Source: [Scytonema hofmanni] UTEX 2349
GTDB taxonomy: Bacteria > Cyanobacteriota > Cyanobacteriia > Cyanobacteriales > Nostocaceae
Assembly (NCBI RefSeq): GCF_000582685.1
Contig: NZ_KK073768.1
Span: 4,119,077 to 4,183,076 of the forward strand
Direction: 5' to 3'
DNA length: 64,000 nt
Below are positions 32,686 through 42,603 of this stretch, piece by piece. The notes under the pieces were generated by a model. It searched no databases. It saw only the letters and a list, made by a program, of their open reading frames with translations, and had not been told where the DNA came from. A program made the position numbers and the translations under genes. Each line of letters opens with the position of its first letter. The stretch's first letter is position 1.

Positions 32686-35600
32686 ATGCTGGCATTATTA
32701 GATACATTATTTCCCTTAACTGGCTATAGCTTCACTGAGCAAATCTACTCAGGCAGTAAAACTATAGTTTGTCGTGGGATCAGAGAAGAAGACCAAAAGT
32801 CAGTCATTATCAAAATGATGCGGAATGAATATCCTACGTTCCATGAAATTGCCCAATTCCGCAATCAATACACCATCAGCAAAAACCTTAACCTTCCTGG
32901 TATAGTTAAACCTTATGGATTGGAAACCTACCGCAACGGCTATGCCTTAATATTAGAAGATTTTGGCGGTATTTCCCTTAAAGATGCGTTATTGTTTAAA
33001 TCTGAAGAGAGAAAAAAACCAAATTTTCTCGATCAGTTTTTTCATATCGCTATAGAAATTACTTCCACTCTTGAAGGAATGCATCGCGTACAACCGGATG
33101 GGGTTATCGCTAAACATCGCGTCATTCATAAAGATATCAAACCTGCCAATATCCTAATTAATCCAACCACTTTAGAAGTAAAACTCATCGACTTTAGTAT
33201 AGCCTCACTTTTGCCAAGAGAAATTCAATTTCTCACCAATCCCAACGTTCTAGAAGGCACCTTGGCTTACATTTCTCCTGAACAAACCGGACGAATGAAC
33301 CGAGGTATAGATTATCGGAGTGACTTTTATTCCCTTGGTGTCACCTTTTTTGAACTCCTCACAGGCAAATTACCTTTTATCACCGATGACTCAATGGAGT
33401 TAGTTTATTGTCACATTGCCAAACAACCACCTTCTTTAGAAGGTGAAAAGCAGGAGATTCCCAAAGTTCTTTCAAATATCGTCATGAAGCTAATGGCAAA
33501 AAATGCCGAAGATCGCTATCAGAGTGCTTTGGGATTAAAGCATGACTTAGAACTGTGTAGAAAGCAATGGCAAGAGACAGGAAATATAGCATTTTTCGAG
33601 TTAGCACAACAGGACATTTGCGATCGCTTCCTCATAAGAGAAAAACTCTATGGTCGTCAACATGAAGTTGAAACTCTACTCGCTGCAATTGATCGCATAA
33701 CAAGTGGAACCACGGAAATGATATTAGTCGCGGGTTCCTCTGGTATTGGCAAAACCGCTGTTGTCAACGAAGTTCATAAACCTATAGTCCGGCAGCGCAG
33801 TTACTTTATTAAAGGCAAATTTGACCAGTTTCAACGAGACATTCCCTTATCAGCATTAGTGCAAGCCTTTCGCGATTTAATCGGTCAATTGCTAAGTGAA
33901 ACTGATACCCAAATTGAATCCTGGAAAATTAAAATTCTCTCAGCACTGGGTGAACAAGCTCAAGTCATTACTGATGTAATTCCCGAACTCGAAAGCATTA
34001 TTGGTAGGCAACAGCCAGTTACTGAACTTTCTGGCAATGCTATTCAAAATCGTTTCAATTTATTCTTTCAAAAATTTATCCGTGTCTTTAGGACAAAAGA
34101 CCATCCTTTAGTAATTTTTCTAGATGATTTACAATGGGCAGATACTGCCTCTTTGAATTTTATTAAATTATTAATGAGTGAAACCACAACAATTAATCCA
34201 AATCCTTCTTTCTCTTGTCTCCTTTTAGATGAAACAAATAAAGACAGAGAAAAGGATGGCGGTCTAATGCTCATTGGTGCTTATCGGGATAATGAAGTTG
34301 ACAAAGCACATCCGCTTGAGTTGACAATCAAAGAAATTAAACTTGAAAAAGCAATTATTAATACTATAACTCTAGAGCCGTTAAATCAGCGTGATTTAAA
34401 TCTATTGATTGCTGATACCATGCGTTGTGAAGAAGAGCTTGCTATCCCTCTCACGCAAATGGTATTTGCTAAAACCAAAGGTAATCCATTTTTTACCAAT
34501 CAATTTCTCAAGAGCCTGCATGGTGATGGACTAATTGAATTTCACTTTGAACTCGGTTATTGGCAGTGCGATATTTCTAAGGTAAAAGCATTAGCTCTCA
34601 CAGATGATGTAGTAGAATTTATGGCACTACAACTAATGAAGTTGCCATCACATACTCAAAAAGTCTTGAAGCTCGCTGCTTGTATTGGTAACGAATTTGA
34701 TTTAAAAACTCTGACTATTATAAATGAAGAATCTGCCGTAGATACAGCGTCAGACTTGTGGCAAGCATTAATTGAAGGACTAGTTTTTCCTCAAGCTGAA
34801 TTTTATAAATTTTTTGACAAAGATGCTAATAATCACGAGAGAATAAATCAGGACAAAGAATTAAGCTTACCTAAATATAAATTTGTACACGACCGTGTAC
34901 AGCAAGCGGCTTATTCTTTGATACCGGAAGATAAAAAGCAATCAATTCACTTAAAAATTGGAGAACTACTGTTAAGGAATATCCCACTAGCTGAACAGGA
35001 AGAAAAGATTTTTAATTTAGTCAATCAATTTAATATGGCACTGCCATTAATTAGTCTTCCGGCTGAACGTGATAGATTGGCAAGAATGAATTTGATTGCT
35101 GGACGTAAAGCTTTGGTATCAACAGCTTATCCAGCTGCGGTTAAATATTTAACTACTGGAATTCAACTATTAACAGATGATAGTTGGGAGAGAAAATATG
35201 AGCTAAGTCTAGGTTTGTATGAGAAAGCAGCAGAGGCAGCGTACTTGGGTGGAGACTTTGAACAAACAGAGCAATTAGCAGAGGTAGTGTTGACACGAGC
35301 CAAAACATTACTAGAGAAAATAAAAGTTTATGAAGTGAAAATTCAAGCTTATGGAGCGCAAAATCAAGCATTAAAAGCAGTCAATACTGGGCTAAAAGTT
35401 CTTAAGCAATTGGGGGTAGAGTTTCCTGAGAATCCGAGTCAGTCTGATGTTCAGTTAGGAATGGCAGAAATAGCCTCTTTATTGACACAAAGGAGCATTG
35501 AAGACTTAGTTAATCTACCGGAGATGACAGAAGCTCGACCGTTAGCAACTATGCGTATCCTCACGAGTACAATTAGCCCTGCCTATCAAAGTTTTCCTCA

Positions 35601-38325
35601 ACTATTCCCACTGATTATTTTTAAACAAATCAACTTATCGTTCAAACATGGTAATGCTCCGTTGTCTGCCTATGCATACGTTAATTACGGAGTAATCCTT
35701 TGCTGTATGGTGGGAGACATTGAGTCTGGCTATCAATTTGGCAACTTGGCTTCGAGTATGTTGGATAAGTTCAATACTAAAGAAGTTAAACCTAAAATTA
35801 GGATTGCATTTCATGGGGTTATCCAACATTGGAAGGAACATATTAGGGAGATATTAAAGCATTTGCTAGCGCTTTACTCTACCGGACTGGAAACGGGAGA
35901 TTTAGAATTTGCGGCTTATTCTCTTTACACTTATTCCTACTTTTCATATTTGATCGGTAGAGAACTAACAGGGCTAAAAACTGAGATGACAATTTATAGC
36001 ACTGCCATCAGTCAAATCAAGCAAGAAAGAGTATATCACTGGCATGAAATATACCGACAGATGGTCTTGAACTTGCTAGAAACTAGGGAAAATCCCTGTT
36101 GTTTAATCGGTGAAGCATACGACGAAGAAAAAATGTTGTTGGTTCATATTGAAAGCAAGGATGCAGTCAGTCTTTTAAATTTATATTTCGGCAAACTACA
36201 TCTGTGTTACCTATTTGAGGATTATCATCAAGCGGTTGAAAATGCCAGCTTGGCAGAAAAGTATTTAGATGGCTCTACAGGACAACCGATTGTTCCTTTT
36301 TTCAATTTTTATGATTCTCTGGCACAGCTAGCAGTGTATTCTAATGTAATTTTGTCTGAGAAAAAATGCATTCTTGATAGAGTACAAATTAATCAGGAAA
36401 AGATGCAGCACTGGGCAGATCATGCTCCTATGAATTATCTGCATAAATTTTATTTGGTAGAGGCAGAAAGACATCGGGTTTTTGGTGAATATCTAGAAGC
36501 AATGGATGATTACGATCGCGCGATCGCCAATGCCAAAGAAAACGGATACATCAATGAAGAAGCTCTCGCTCACGAACTTGCTGCTAAATTTTATTTAGAA
36601 TGGGGCAAAGACAAGATTGCCCAAAGCTACCTTACTGATGCCTACTATTGCTACGTCCGCTGGGGAGCATTAGCTAAAGTTAAAGACTTGCAAAAACGGT
36701 ATTTTCAATTACTTGCTCCGATTATCCAGCAAGAAAAACTTAGCTTTCATCTCAACGAAAAAAGCACTGCTTCTATTGGCATATCATTATCTGCCCCTAA
36801 CACTAAAGAAACTTTTATTAGCTCTAATACCAGCATCTCACAAATGCTAGATTTCGGGTCTATCATTAAAGCTTCTCAAGCACTCTCTGGGGAAATTGAG
36901 CTAGAGCAACTGCTTTCTACATTAATGGCAGTTGTGATGGAGAATGCAGGAGCCTCTAAGTGTGGTCTGATTTTGAACGAAGGAGATAATTTAGAGTTAA
37001 GTGTTACCGCAGTCGGTTCTAGTTCAAATGAAGCACCTATTTCTACAAAGTTTCCATCAGTTCATTTAGAGTCTAGTAATGACATTCCAGTTACTTTAAT
37101 TAACTACGTCAAACGCACTCTAGAAATCTTTGTCATTGATGATGCTAAGACTGTTGACTTTTTAGTAGGCGATCGCTACATTGTTCGTCAGCAACCCAAG
37201 AGCCTTTTGTGTATCCCAATTATCAATCAAGGCAAGTTACTGGGGATTCTTTATCTAGAAAATAATTTAACAACGGGAGCATTTACACGCGATCGCGTAG
37301 AAATTCTCAAACTCCTCACCACCCAAGCCGCAATTTCTCTAGAGAATGCCATCCTCTATAAAAATTTGGCAAAGGCAAATGAAAGCTTGGAGGAATACAG
37401 CCATACTTTAGAGGAAAAAGTAGAGGAAAGAACGCAAGAACTAAGTAAAATCAATCAAAGTTTGCAACAAGCGCTTTCAGAGTTACAAAATACCCAAACC
37501 CACTTGATCCAAACTGAAAAAATGTCGAGTTTGGGACAAATGGTAGCAGGAATTGCTCATGAAATCAATAACCCAATTAACTTTATTAATGGCAATATTT
37601 CTCACGCTAGTAGTTATGTTGAAGACTTACTAGATTTGGTTGCTATCTATCAGCAGGAATATCCTAATCCCTCCCCTGTTATTGAAGAAAAAGTAGAAGA
37701 ATTAGACCTAGATTTCCTCATAAAAGACTTGCCAAAGCTTCTAGATTCAATGAGAATTGGTAGTTCCCGTATTAGGAATATTGTGTTGAGCTTACGCAAT
37801 TTCTCTCGTTTAGATGAATCGGAAATGAAACCTGTAGATATTCATGAGGGAATTGATAATACCTTGATGATTTTGCAGCACCGACTGAAGGAAAAGAGCA
37901 ATCATCCGGAAATTGAAGTAATTAAAGAATATGGAGAACTACCGTTGGTTAGTTGTTATGCCGGTCAACTCAATCAGGCTTTTATGAATATTCTCAGTAA
38001 TGCAATTGATACTTTACAAGAGTCAAATGAAATAGATGCGATCGCCACTTTCCCCAAGGTGGGACAAATTCGCATTCGCACATCTTTAGTAGATTCTAAT
38101 ACCTTGAAAATTCAAATTGCTGACAATGGTTGCGGTATGAGTGACAAGGTGCGTCAGAAAATCTTTGACCCCTTTTTTACCACTAAACCAGTAGGAAGTG
38201 GTACGGGGTTGGGTTTGTCAATTAGCTATCAGGTTGTTGTGGAAAAACATAAAGGTAAGTTAACTTGTGATTCCACTCCCGGAAAGGGAACTGAGTTTGT
38301 AATTGAGATTCCGCTAAAACAGTGA
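32686..38325 (+). CDS. trifunctional Ser/Thr kinase - AAA ATPase - GAF - histidine kinase
   Basis: 1879-aa multidomain signalling protein. Seen in order: a Hanks-type kinase (~10-295) with Lys43 (VIIKMM), catalytic Asp150 (HKDIKPANIL) and DFSIAS in place of DFG; a predicted AAA/STAND ATPase with Walker A Lys356 (GSSGIGKT) and Walker B VIFLDDLQWAD; a long TPR-like helical region (~800-1330); a GAF domain (~1395-1560); a coiled coil; and a histidine kinase with His1625 (IAHEINNP), N-box and GTGLGLSISYQ. No receiver domain. The DFS variant and retained catalytic residues suggest, but do not prove, activity. This architecture sits next to terpene synthase/P450 genes in Nostoc mini-clusters, as here. 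Start has AAGGAG about 10 bp upstream. Confidence 0.92.
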   Translation: MLALLDTLFPLTGYSFTEQIYSGSKTIVCRGIREEDQKSVIIKMMRNEYPTFHEIAQFRNQYTISKNLNLPGIVKPYGLETYRNGYALILEDFGGISLKDALLFKSEERKKPNFLDQFFHIAIEITSTLEGMHRVQPDGVIAKHRVIHKDIKPANILINPTTLEVKLIDFSIASLLPREIQFLTNPNVLEGTLAYISPEQTGRMNRGIDYRSDFYSLGVTFFELLTGKLPFITDDSMELVYCHIAKQPPSLEGEKQEIPKVLSNIVMKLMAKNAEDRYQSALGLKHDLELCRKQWQETGNIAFFELAQQDICDRFLIREKLYGRQHEVETLLAAIDRITSGTTEMILVAGSSGIGKTAVVNEVHKPIVRQRSYFIKGKFDQFQRDIPLSALVQAFRDLIGQLLSETDTQIESWKIKILSALGEQAQVITDVIPELESIIGRQQPVTELSGNAIQNRFNLFFQKFIRVFRTKDHPLVIFLDDLQWADTASLNFIKLLMSETTTINPNPSFSCLLLDETNKDREKDGGLMLIGAYRDNEVDKAHPLELTIKEIKLEKAIINTITLEPLNQRDLNLLIADTMRCEEELAIPLTQMVFAKTKGNPFFTNQFLKSLHGDGLIEFHFELGYWQCDISKVKALALTDDVVEFMALQLMKLPSHTQKVLKLAACIGNEFDLKTLTIINEESAVDTASDLWQALIEGLVFPQAEFYKFFDKDANNHERINQDKELSLPKYKFVHDRVQQAAYSLIPEDKKQSIHLKIGELLLRNIPLAEQEEKIFNLVNQFNMALPLISLPAERDRLARMNLIAGRKALVSTAYPAAVKYLTTGIQLLTDDSWERKYELSLGLYEKAAEAAYLGGDFEQTEQLAEVVLTRAKTLLEKIKVYEVKIQAYGAQNQALKAVNTGLKVLKQLGVEFPENPSQSDVQLGMAEIASLLTQRSIEDLVNLPEMTEARPLATMRILTSTISPAYQSFPQLFPLIIFKQINLSFKHGNAPLSAYAYVNYGVILCCMVGDIESGYQFGNLASSMLDKFNTKEVKPKIRIAFHGVIQHWKEHIREILKHLLALYSTGLETGDLEFAAYSLYTYSYFSYLIGRELTGLKTEMTIYSTAISQIKQERVYHWHEIYRQMVLNLLETRENPCCLIGEAYDEEKMLLVHIESKDAVSLLNLYFGKLHLCYLFEDYHQAVENASLAEKYLDGSTGQPIVPFFNFYDSLAQLAVYSNVILSEKKCILDRVQINQEKMQHWADHAPMNYLHKFYLVEAERHRVFGEYLEAMDDYDRAIANAKENGYINEEALAHELAAKFYLEWGKDKIAQSYLTDAYYCYVRWGALAKVKDLQKRYFQLLAPIIQQEKLSFHLNEKSTASIGISLSAPNTKETFISSNTSISQMLDFGSIIKASQALSGEIELEQLLSTLMAVVMENAGASKCGLILNEGDNLELSVTAVGSSSNEAPISTKFPSVHLESSNDIPVTLINYVKRTLEIFVIDDAKTVDFLVGDRYIVRQQPKSLLCIPIINQGKLLGILYLENNLTTGAFTRDRVEILKLLTTQAAISLENAILYKNLAKANESLEEYSHTLEEKVEERTQELSKINQSLQQALSELQNTQTHLIQTEKMSSLGQMVAGIAHEINNPINFINGNISHASSYVEDLLDLVAIYQQEYPNPSPVIEEKVEELDLDFLIKDLPKLLDSMRIGSSRIRNIVLSLRNFSRLDESEMKPVDIHEGIDNTLMILQHRLKEKSNHPEIEVIKEYGELPLVSCYAGQLNQAFMNILSNAIDTLQESNEIDAIATFPKVGQIRIRTSLVDSNTLKIQIADNGCGMSDKVRQKIFDPFFTTKPVGSGTGLGLSISYQVVVEKHKGKLTCDSTPGKGTEFVIEIPLKQ

Positions 38326-39723
38326 GATGGTAGTCGCTCTTGATTTTTGCCGCATACGTTGCTCTGTAATTACCATCTTGACTCCATTGGCAGGCGCAAG
38401 TGTAAAACCTCGACGCTGAAGTTTCTCTGGCAGCCGATCTACCAGCGCTAATTGATAGCCTGACACGATTTTTGCCAATGCTAGCTTCATTTCAAACATA
38501 CTTAAAGCTTGACCAATACAGCCACGAACACCACCACCAAACGGTATAAATTCATAGGGAGAAAATTGGCGTTCTAGAAAGCGCTCTGGCTTAAACTGCT
38601 CAGGTTCTGAATATAAGTCCTCACGACGATGAGTAAGATAAATGCAGCCTTGCATTACCGTACCAGGCTCTAAAGTATGTCCTAGTAGTTCAACAGATTC
38701 TTGCACTACCCTAGGCAAAGTGAACATCGATACGGGATTAATCCGCAAGGTTTCATTACAAATAGCGGTGAGATAAGGCAGTCGAAAAATGCTCATAGGG
38801 TCAGGAGAATCACCAAGAACATCCAATTCTTGAAGCAGTTTTTCACGAACTTGAGGCAAATGGTGAATCCAATACAATCCCCAAGTCATTGCCGTTGCCG
38901 TGGTTTCATATCCCGCAAGCATCAGGGTGATCAACTCATCGCGCAACTCTCGATCGGTCATGAGGTTCCCTGCTTCGTCCCGACATGACATTAGCAAGGA
39001 TAAAATATCAGTGCGATCTGGATCGGGTTGCTGCCGACGTTCAGCAATTTCAGCATAGAGCAATTTATCAACTTCCTGCCGTTGACGCAAAAACTTTCCC
39101 CAAGGACTCCAAGCTCCTAAATCTTTTTGCAAGAAAGAAAACAACAGTAAGCTAGACGTGAGTGGTGAGCGAAACACATTCGAGATAAATACCAGAAATA
39201 GATGCTTGAGTTGTTGGCAACGTTCTCCCTCATACAAGCCGAAGACAGCCTGTAAAATAACTTGCAGGGAAATCTCCTGCATGGCAGTAAGAGCCAAGAA
39301 CGGCTGGTTTATTGGTAATTGGCTAAAGACTTTTTCGGTGAGATTAGGAATTAGCTCACCATAAGTTCGCATCCGCTCTCCATGAAAGGGGGGCATTAAA
39401 ATTTGTCGATGCTGTTTGTGGCGATCGCCGTCCAGCATGAATAGGGAATTGTCCCCTATTAAGGGATGTAAAATTCCATTTAGTTTACCAAGGGCAGCAA
39501 ATTTTTTTTTATCGTTGGTAAAAATTTCTTGGATTCCCTGAGGATGATTCACAAATACTACGGTATCCCCAAAACCAATCACCTCAGCAGTAAAAATGTC
39601 AGGATATTGCCGAGCTGCTTTTTCCATATATTGAATAGGGTCAGCAGTCCACTGAAATTTTTGAAGAAAAGGGGGAGTTTTCAGAGTGTTAGGTAATAGC
39701 ATCTCATTTTCTCTTGCTTTCAT
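38314..39723 (-). CDS. cytochrome P450, CYP110-like
   Basis: 469-aa P450 monooxygenase. Seen: heme-binding FGGGVRGCIG with Cys402, the I-helix AGYETTATA, the K-helix ETLRIN (ExxR) and PERFLERQF, all in place. Length and the opening LPNTLKTPPFLQKFQW fit the cyanobacterial CYP110 family, which includes the P450s linked to Nostoc sesquiterpene synthases; it probably oxidises the product of the terpene synthase encoded 256 bp upstream (inference from neighbourhood). Start at ATG 39723; the TTG 12 codons earlier is less likely. Its 3' end overlaps the giant kinase gene by 12 bp, tail to tail, so both transcripts run through the other's end unless terminated there. Confidence 0.9.
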   Translation of the reverse strand: MKARENEMLLPNTLKTPPFLQKFQWTADPIQYMEKAARQYPDIFTAEVIGFGDTVVFVNHPQGIQEIFTNDKKKFAALGKLNGILHPLIGDNSLFMLDGDRHKQHRQILMPPFHGERMRTYGELIPNLTEKVFSQLPINQPFLALTAMQEISLQVILQAVFGLYEGERCQQLKHLFLVFISNVFRSPLTSSLLLFSFLQKDLGAWSPWGKFLRQRQEVDKLLYAEIAERRQQPDPDRTDILSLLMSCRDEAGNLMTDRELRDELITLMLAGYETTATAMTWGLYWIHHLPQVREKLLQELDVLGDSPDPMSIFRLPYLTAICNETLRINPVSMFTLPRVVQESVELLGHTLEPGTVMQGCIYLTHRREDLYSEPEQFKPERFLERQFSPYEFIPFGGGVRGCIGQALSMFEMKLALAKIVSGYQLALVDRLPEKLQRRGFTLAPANGVKMVITEQRMRQKSRATTISLF

Positions 39724-39978
39724 TTTACTGTTTCTCAAGTGATCCCACTTCGCTTTCAAGAAAGCGCAAAATTCCAGTTACCTGCAATCACCCTTATTAA
39801 GGGCAATTGCTTTTTTCGTGTGTGGCAAATAATCGGTGAGTATAACTCTTAATCAGAAGCACGGGATAGGATTTTCTGATTTGATACTTACTTTGCTATA
39901 CTATACTTAAGATTTAACTAGTACAGCGGGCGCGTAAATAAACCAACCATTCTCAATCGCTAAAAAGCTTATTCCATA

Positions 39979-40983
39979 TTACTTTTGACTTTTGACTTTT
40001 GACTTTTGACTTCCGCCTTGCGGTACTAGCTCCAGCTTTTGTACAGTCTGATAGCGAGCAGATTGAGAACCCCAATTGTAGTTGCCACTTATCCAGGCAT
40101 GTATTCCGGATATATATTTGGCAAATTGTGTATCTACTTCTTCTCCATAAAAGGGAATAGATGCTTCTAAATTAATCATTGCTAGTAGCTCATTATTATG
40201 AATTTCTACTGCGCGTTTAATCGCTTTCTCCAGAGAGATATGCTGTTGATAATACAGTACCAATACTAAATTATGAACATCACCTCTTGCCATTTCCTTA
40301 GATACTGATACTAGATCATTAGACCAGCAAACAATGTTATTTGCCATGTACTTTAGGTTTTTCACAATGTTGTGTTCTCGGAGATAACTAGGAAGTATCC
40401 ACTGATTGGAAAATTCAATTAAGTCGAAAACCGAATACATTGCCCCGCTTAATCTACGTATCATTGCATAACTTTCAATATCAGGTACAATTCCCTGTAT
40501 GCGATTGTTTGCTTCTCGAACACATCCATTAAAGTAGCTTTCAACTGACCGGACAAAGTAATGGAACCATTCTGCACTTCCTCTTTCAAGCATCTGCTTT
40601 CGTAGGTCGTTTAAGGCACGACCAAGCGGTATATCGTTGCTTTTAATTTCTGATCCGTTTAATATTTCTAGAAATCTCTTGTGAAAATTCTCCAGCACTT
40701 CCGGTTGTTTTCCTAAATCTGACATATCGCATTGGTCATCCCAAATAAACAGCCAGCTTATCCAGTCATTGATAATTTTCAATTCTTCAATTTGGCAGTT
40801 AGGGTAGGCAGACGCAGTTAACAAAAAAAATTTTGACTTACAAAAATGCCGATATGATGAATCATTTGCCAATAGGTTGAAGCGCAACACCCATTCGAGG
40901 CTATAGTCTTCCAAAACATCAGCATACTTATTGATTTGAGATGGAAATGGGCAGTATAATTCAGGCAGAATGAATTCGTTCAT
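39979..40983 (-). CDS. class I terpene synthase (sesquiterpene synthase type)
   Basis: 334-aa class I terpene cyclase. Seen: the aspartate-rich DDQCD motif (about residues 80-84, WDDQCDMSD), the NSE triad NDLVSVSKE (about 217-225), the Arg/Tyr effector pair near the end (SARYQT), and the N-terminal PELYCPFPSQIN typical of bacterial sesquiterpene synthases. It should bind three magnesium ions and cyclise farnesyl diphosphate; the product cannot be read from sequence, though Nostoc relatives make germacrene A or selinene-type hydrocarbons. Start at ATG 40983 has CTGGAG upstream; an open frame to 41040 includes a dispersed repeat and is not used. The last ten residues (SQKSKVKSQK) come from a TTTTGAC heptamer array. 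Confidence 0.92.
   Translation of the reverse strand: MNEFILPELYCPFPSQINKYADVLEDYSLEWVLRFNLLANDSSYRHFCKSKFFLLTASAYPNCQIEELKIINDWISWLFIWDDQCDMSDLGKQPEVLENFHKRFLEILNGSEIKSNDIPLGRALNDLRKQMLERGSAEWFHYFVRSVESYFNGCVREANNRIQGIVPDIESYAMIRRLSGAMYSVFDLIEFSNQWILPSYLREHNIVKNLKYMANNIVCWSNDLVSVSKEMARGDVHNLVLVLYYQQHISLEKAIKRAVEIHNNELLAMINLEASIPFYGEEVDTQFAKYISGIHAWISGNYNWGSQSARYQTVQKLELVPQGGSQKSKVKSQK
39981..40011. repeat. TTTTGAC heptamer array, overlaps the terpene synthase 3' end
   Basis: Four tandem TTTTGAC units read in frame as the Lys/Ser/Gln tail of the terpene synthase. Confidence 0.8.
40007..40028. repeat. inverted copy of a 22-bp repeat flanking the terpene synthase (left)
   Basis: Reverse complement reads TAGTACCGCAAGGCGGAAGT; matches 41014-41035 at 21 of 22 positions in opposite orientation. 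Confidence 0.7.
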
Positions 40984-41013
40984 AAAAACTCCAGGAGTCA
41001 AAGGTAAACACAC

Positions 41014-41035
41014 TAGTACCGCAAGACGGAAGTCA
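41014..41035. repeat. 22-bp repeat flanking the terpene synthase (right)
   Basis: Begins TAGTACCGCAAGACGGAAGT; partner of 40007-40028. It lies just upstream of the terpene synthase start codon. Confidence 0.7.
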
Positions 41036-41040
41036 CGCAT

Positions 41041-42603
41041 TCAAAAAGCTTATAAGTCAAGCTTTTGAACGATTTTAAATGGTTGCTTGATTTTCTTTCG
41101 ACCTATACTAGGAAGGGAAACACAATAAATTAACTTATTGTTAATCCTTGGTAGATGGTAATTTGCTCTTTACAATTGAAAATCCTAAAAACTGGCATTA
41201 TCAATTGTGGATCTCCAAAATTGAAACCGTGGCAATGCACGATCTTCCTTAGCCACAACAGAAGTTCACAAAAACTGAACCTAATTAAAAGAAATATTTG
41301 TTCATCTGGTGCGAAACTCATTGCAATAAAGAAACGCAGAGAAGACAAGCTAATCTTTTTAGATTTATGTTTTTGTATTGTCAAATTTTAGGTAATAGAA
41401 TAGGGCAAACTATTACCTCTTGTTCTCACTGAATCAGAGGGTTTGTTTTAGGTTTATTGCTCAATATTTTAATTTTGACGTCAAACAACTACGCCGCATT
41501 TTGTGAGCGCGTAAACGGAGTGTTTATCGTGCTAAATGTGGTGTTTGAATGTCAAAAGTTCCTTGGTTTAATTCTAATGTTTTAATTAGAAATCGTATCA
41601 GTAATTAAGCTTAATTGTAAATGTAATTTTGCATTTAAATATACAACGTTATATTAAAGACATATACTCAAAGATAGTACTTGATATAAAATATCACAAG
41701 TTTTCTCAGACTACTGCTATTTGTTTCAGAAAAAACAGGGTTGTAAAATTTTTTTGACTTAAAAAGCTTGAATTCAAATAGTTAGGACTGTTTACAACAA
41801 TTGAAAACGGCAACTTGAAAGTTGATAATTTAAAAGAATGGTAAAGATTTTAACTTTTAATAAAGTATTTTTACTTAAAAGTTAAAGTTCCCTGACAAAT
41901 AGGATAACAAAATCTCTTCGTATCTAACAAAAGCAGAGAATATGTAACCTAAGATTTAGAAATTTTCTACCTACTAGCAGATGCAAAGCGATGTTATACA
42001 CCTAAAGTAATAAATTTTACATCAAGCAAGTATGAAATGAAAAATAACCAAAGATAATTCTAATTGGTGATGACAAATCAACCAATTTTAAGTAGATCAT
42101 TAATTACAAGCTAAATAATGCGCGATCGCACAACCTTTAAGTCAATACAGTTCTTAGTTGCGCTCAAAACTCAGCTATTTGACAATGTAGAGACGTTATA
42201 TTTAACGTCTTCTAAAAAACTTGCGCTCTCCACGCGTATAAAATCGTACTTTTTGATTTTGGCGATCGCAAGTTTCTTCCATGAGTGTTGGGGGAGATTT
42301 CCCCCATGACCCGCTCTAGAGGAATTTTTACTTTGGGCGATCGCAGTGTGCAATACCTTATACCAATTCTATGTAACGCATTGAAAAAGGGACTAGGGAC
42401 ACTTTCCTTACTTGCTTATAGGATTGGGACTCACACACGAGTTTTAAAGAAAACGGAAGTGCCTTTTCCCCAGTCCCGGAGCGCCATTCCTCTGTTAGAC
42501 TTGCTGCGCTCTCCGTCCGGGAAACAATCTTGGCGACCTGTTGAAACACTCAAAAATAGGGAATGAGAACACGATTTTTCATTCCCTATTCCCCATTACC
42601 TAT
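41041..42603. other. 1.5-kb gene-free region upstream of the terpene synthase
   Basis: No credible gene on either strand; several 60-90-codon frames lack start signals and family features. The first ~1 kb is AT-rich with long A/T tracts. From 42120 on it holds HIP1 octamers, a degraded GTAGAGACG repeat (42189-42212) and repeat-like GC-rich patches. It should contain the promoter and regulatory region of the terpene synthase/P450 pair. Confidence 0.45.

Noticed and set aside
41130..41391. Overlapping ORFs on both strands upstream of the terpene synthase
   Set aside because: Mutual shadows without ribosome-binding sites or protein-family features.
42118..42566. Several 60-90-codon ORFs downstream of ndhB
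   Set aside because: They translate repeat DNA and lack start signals.
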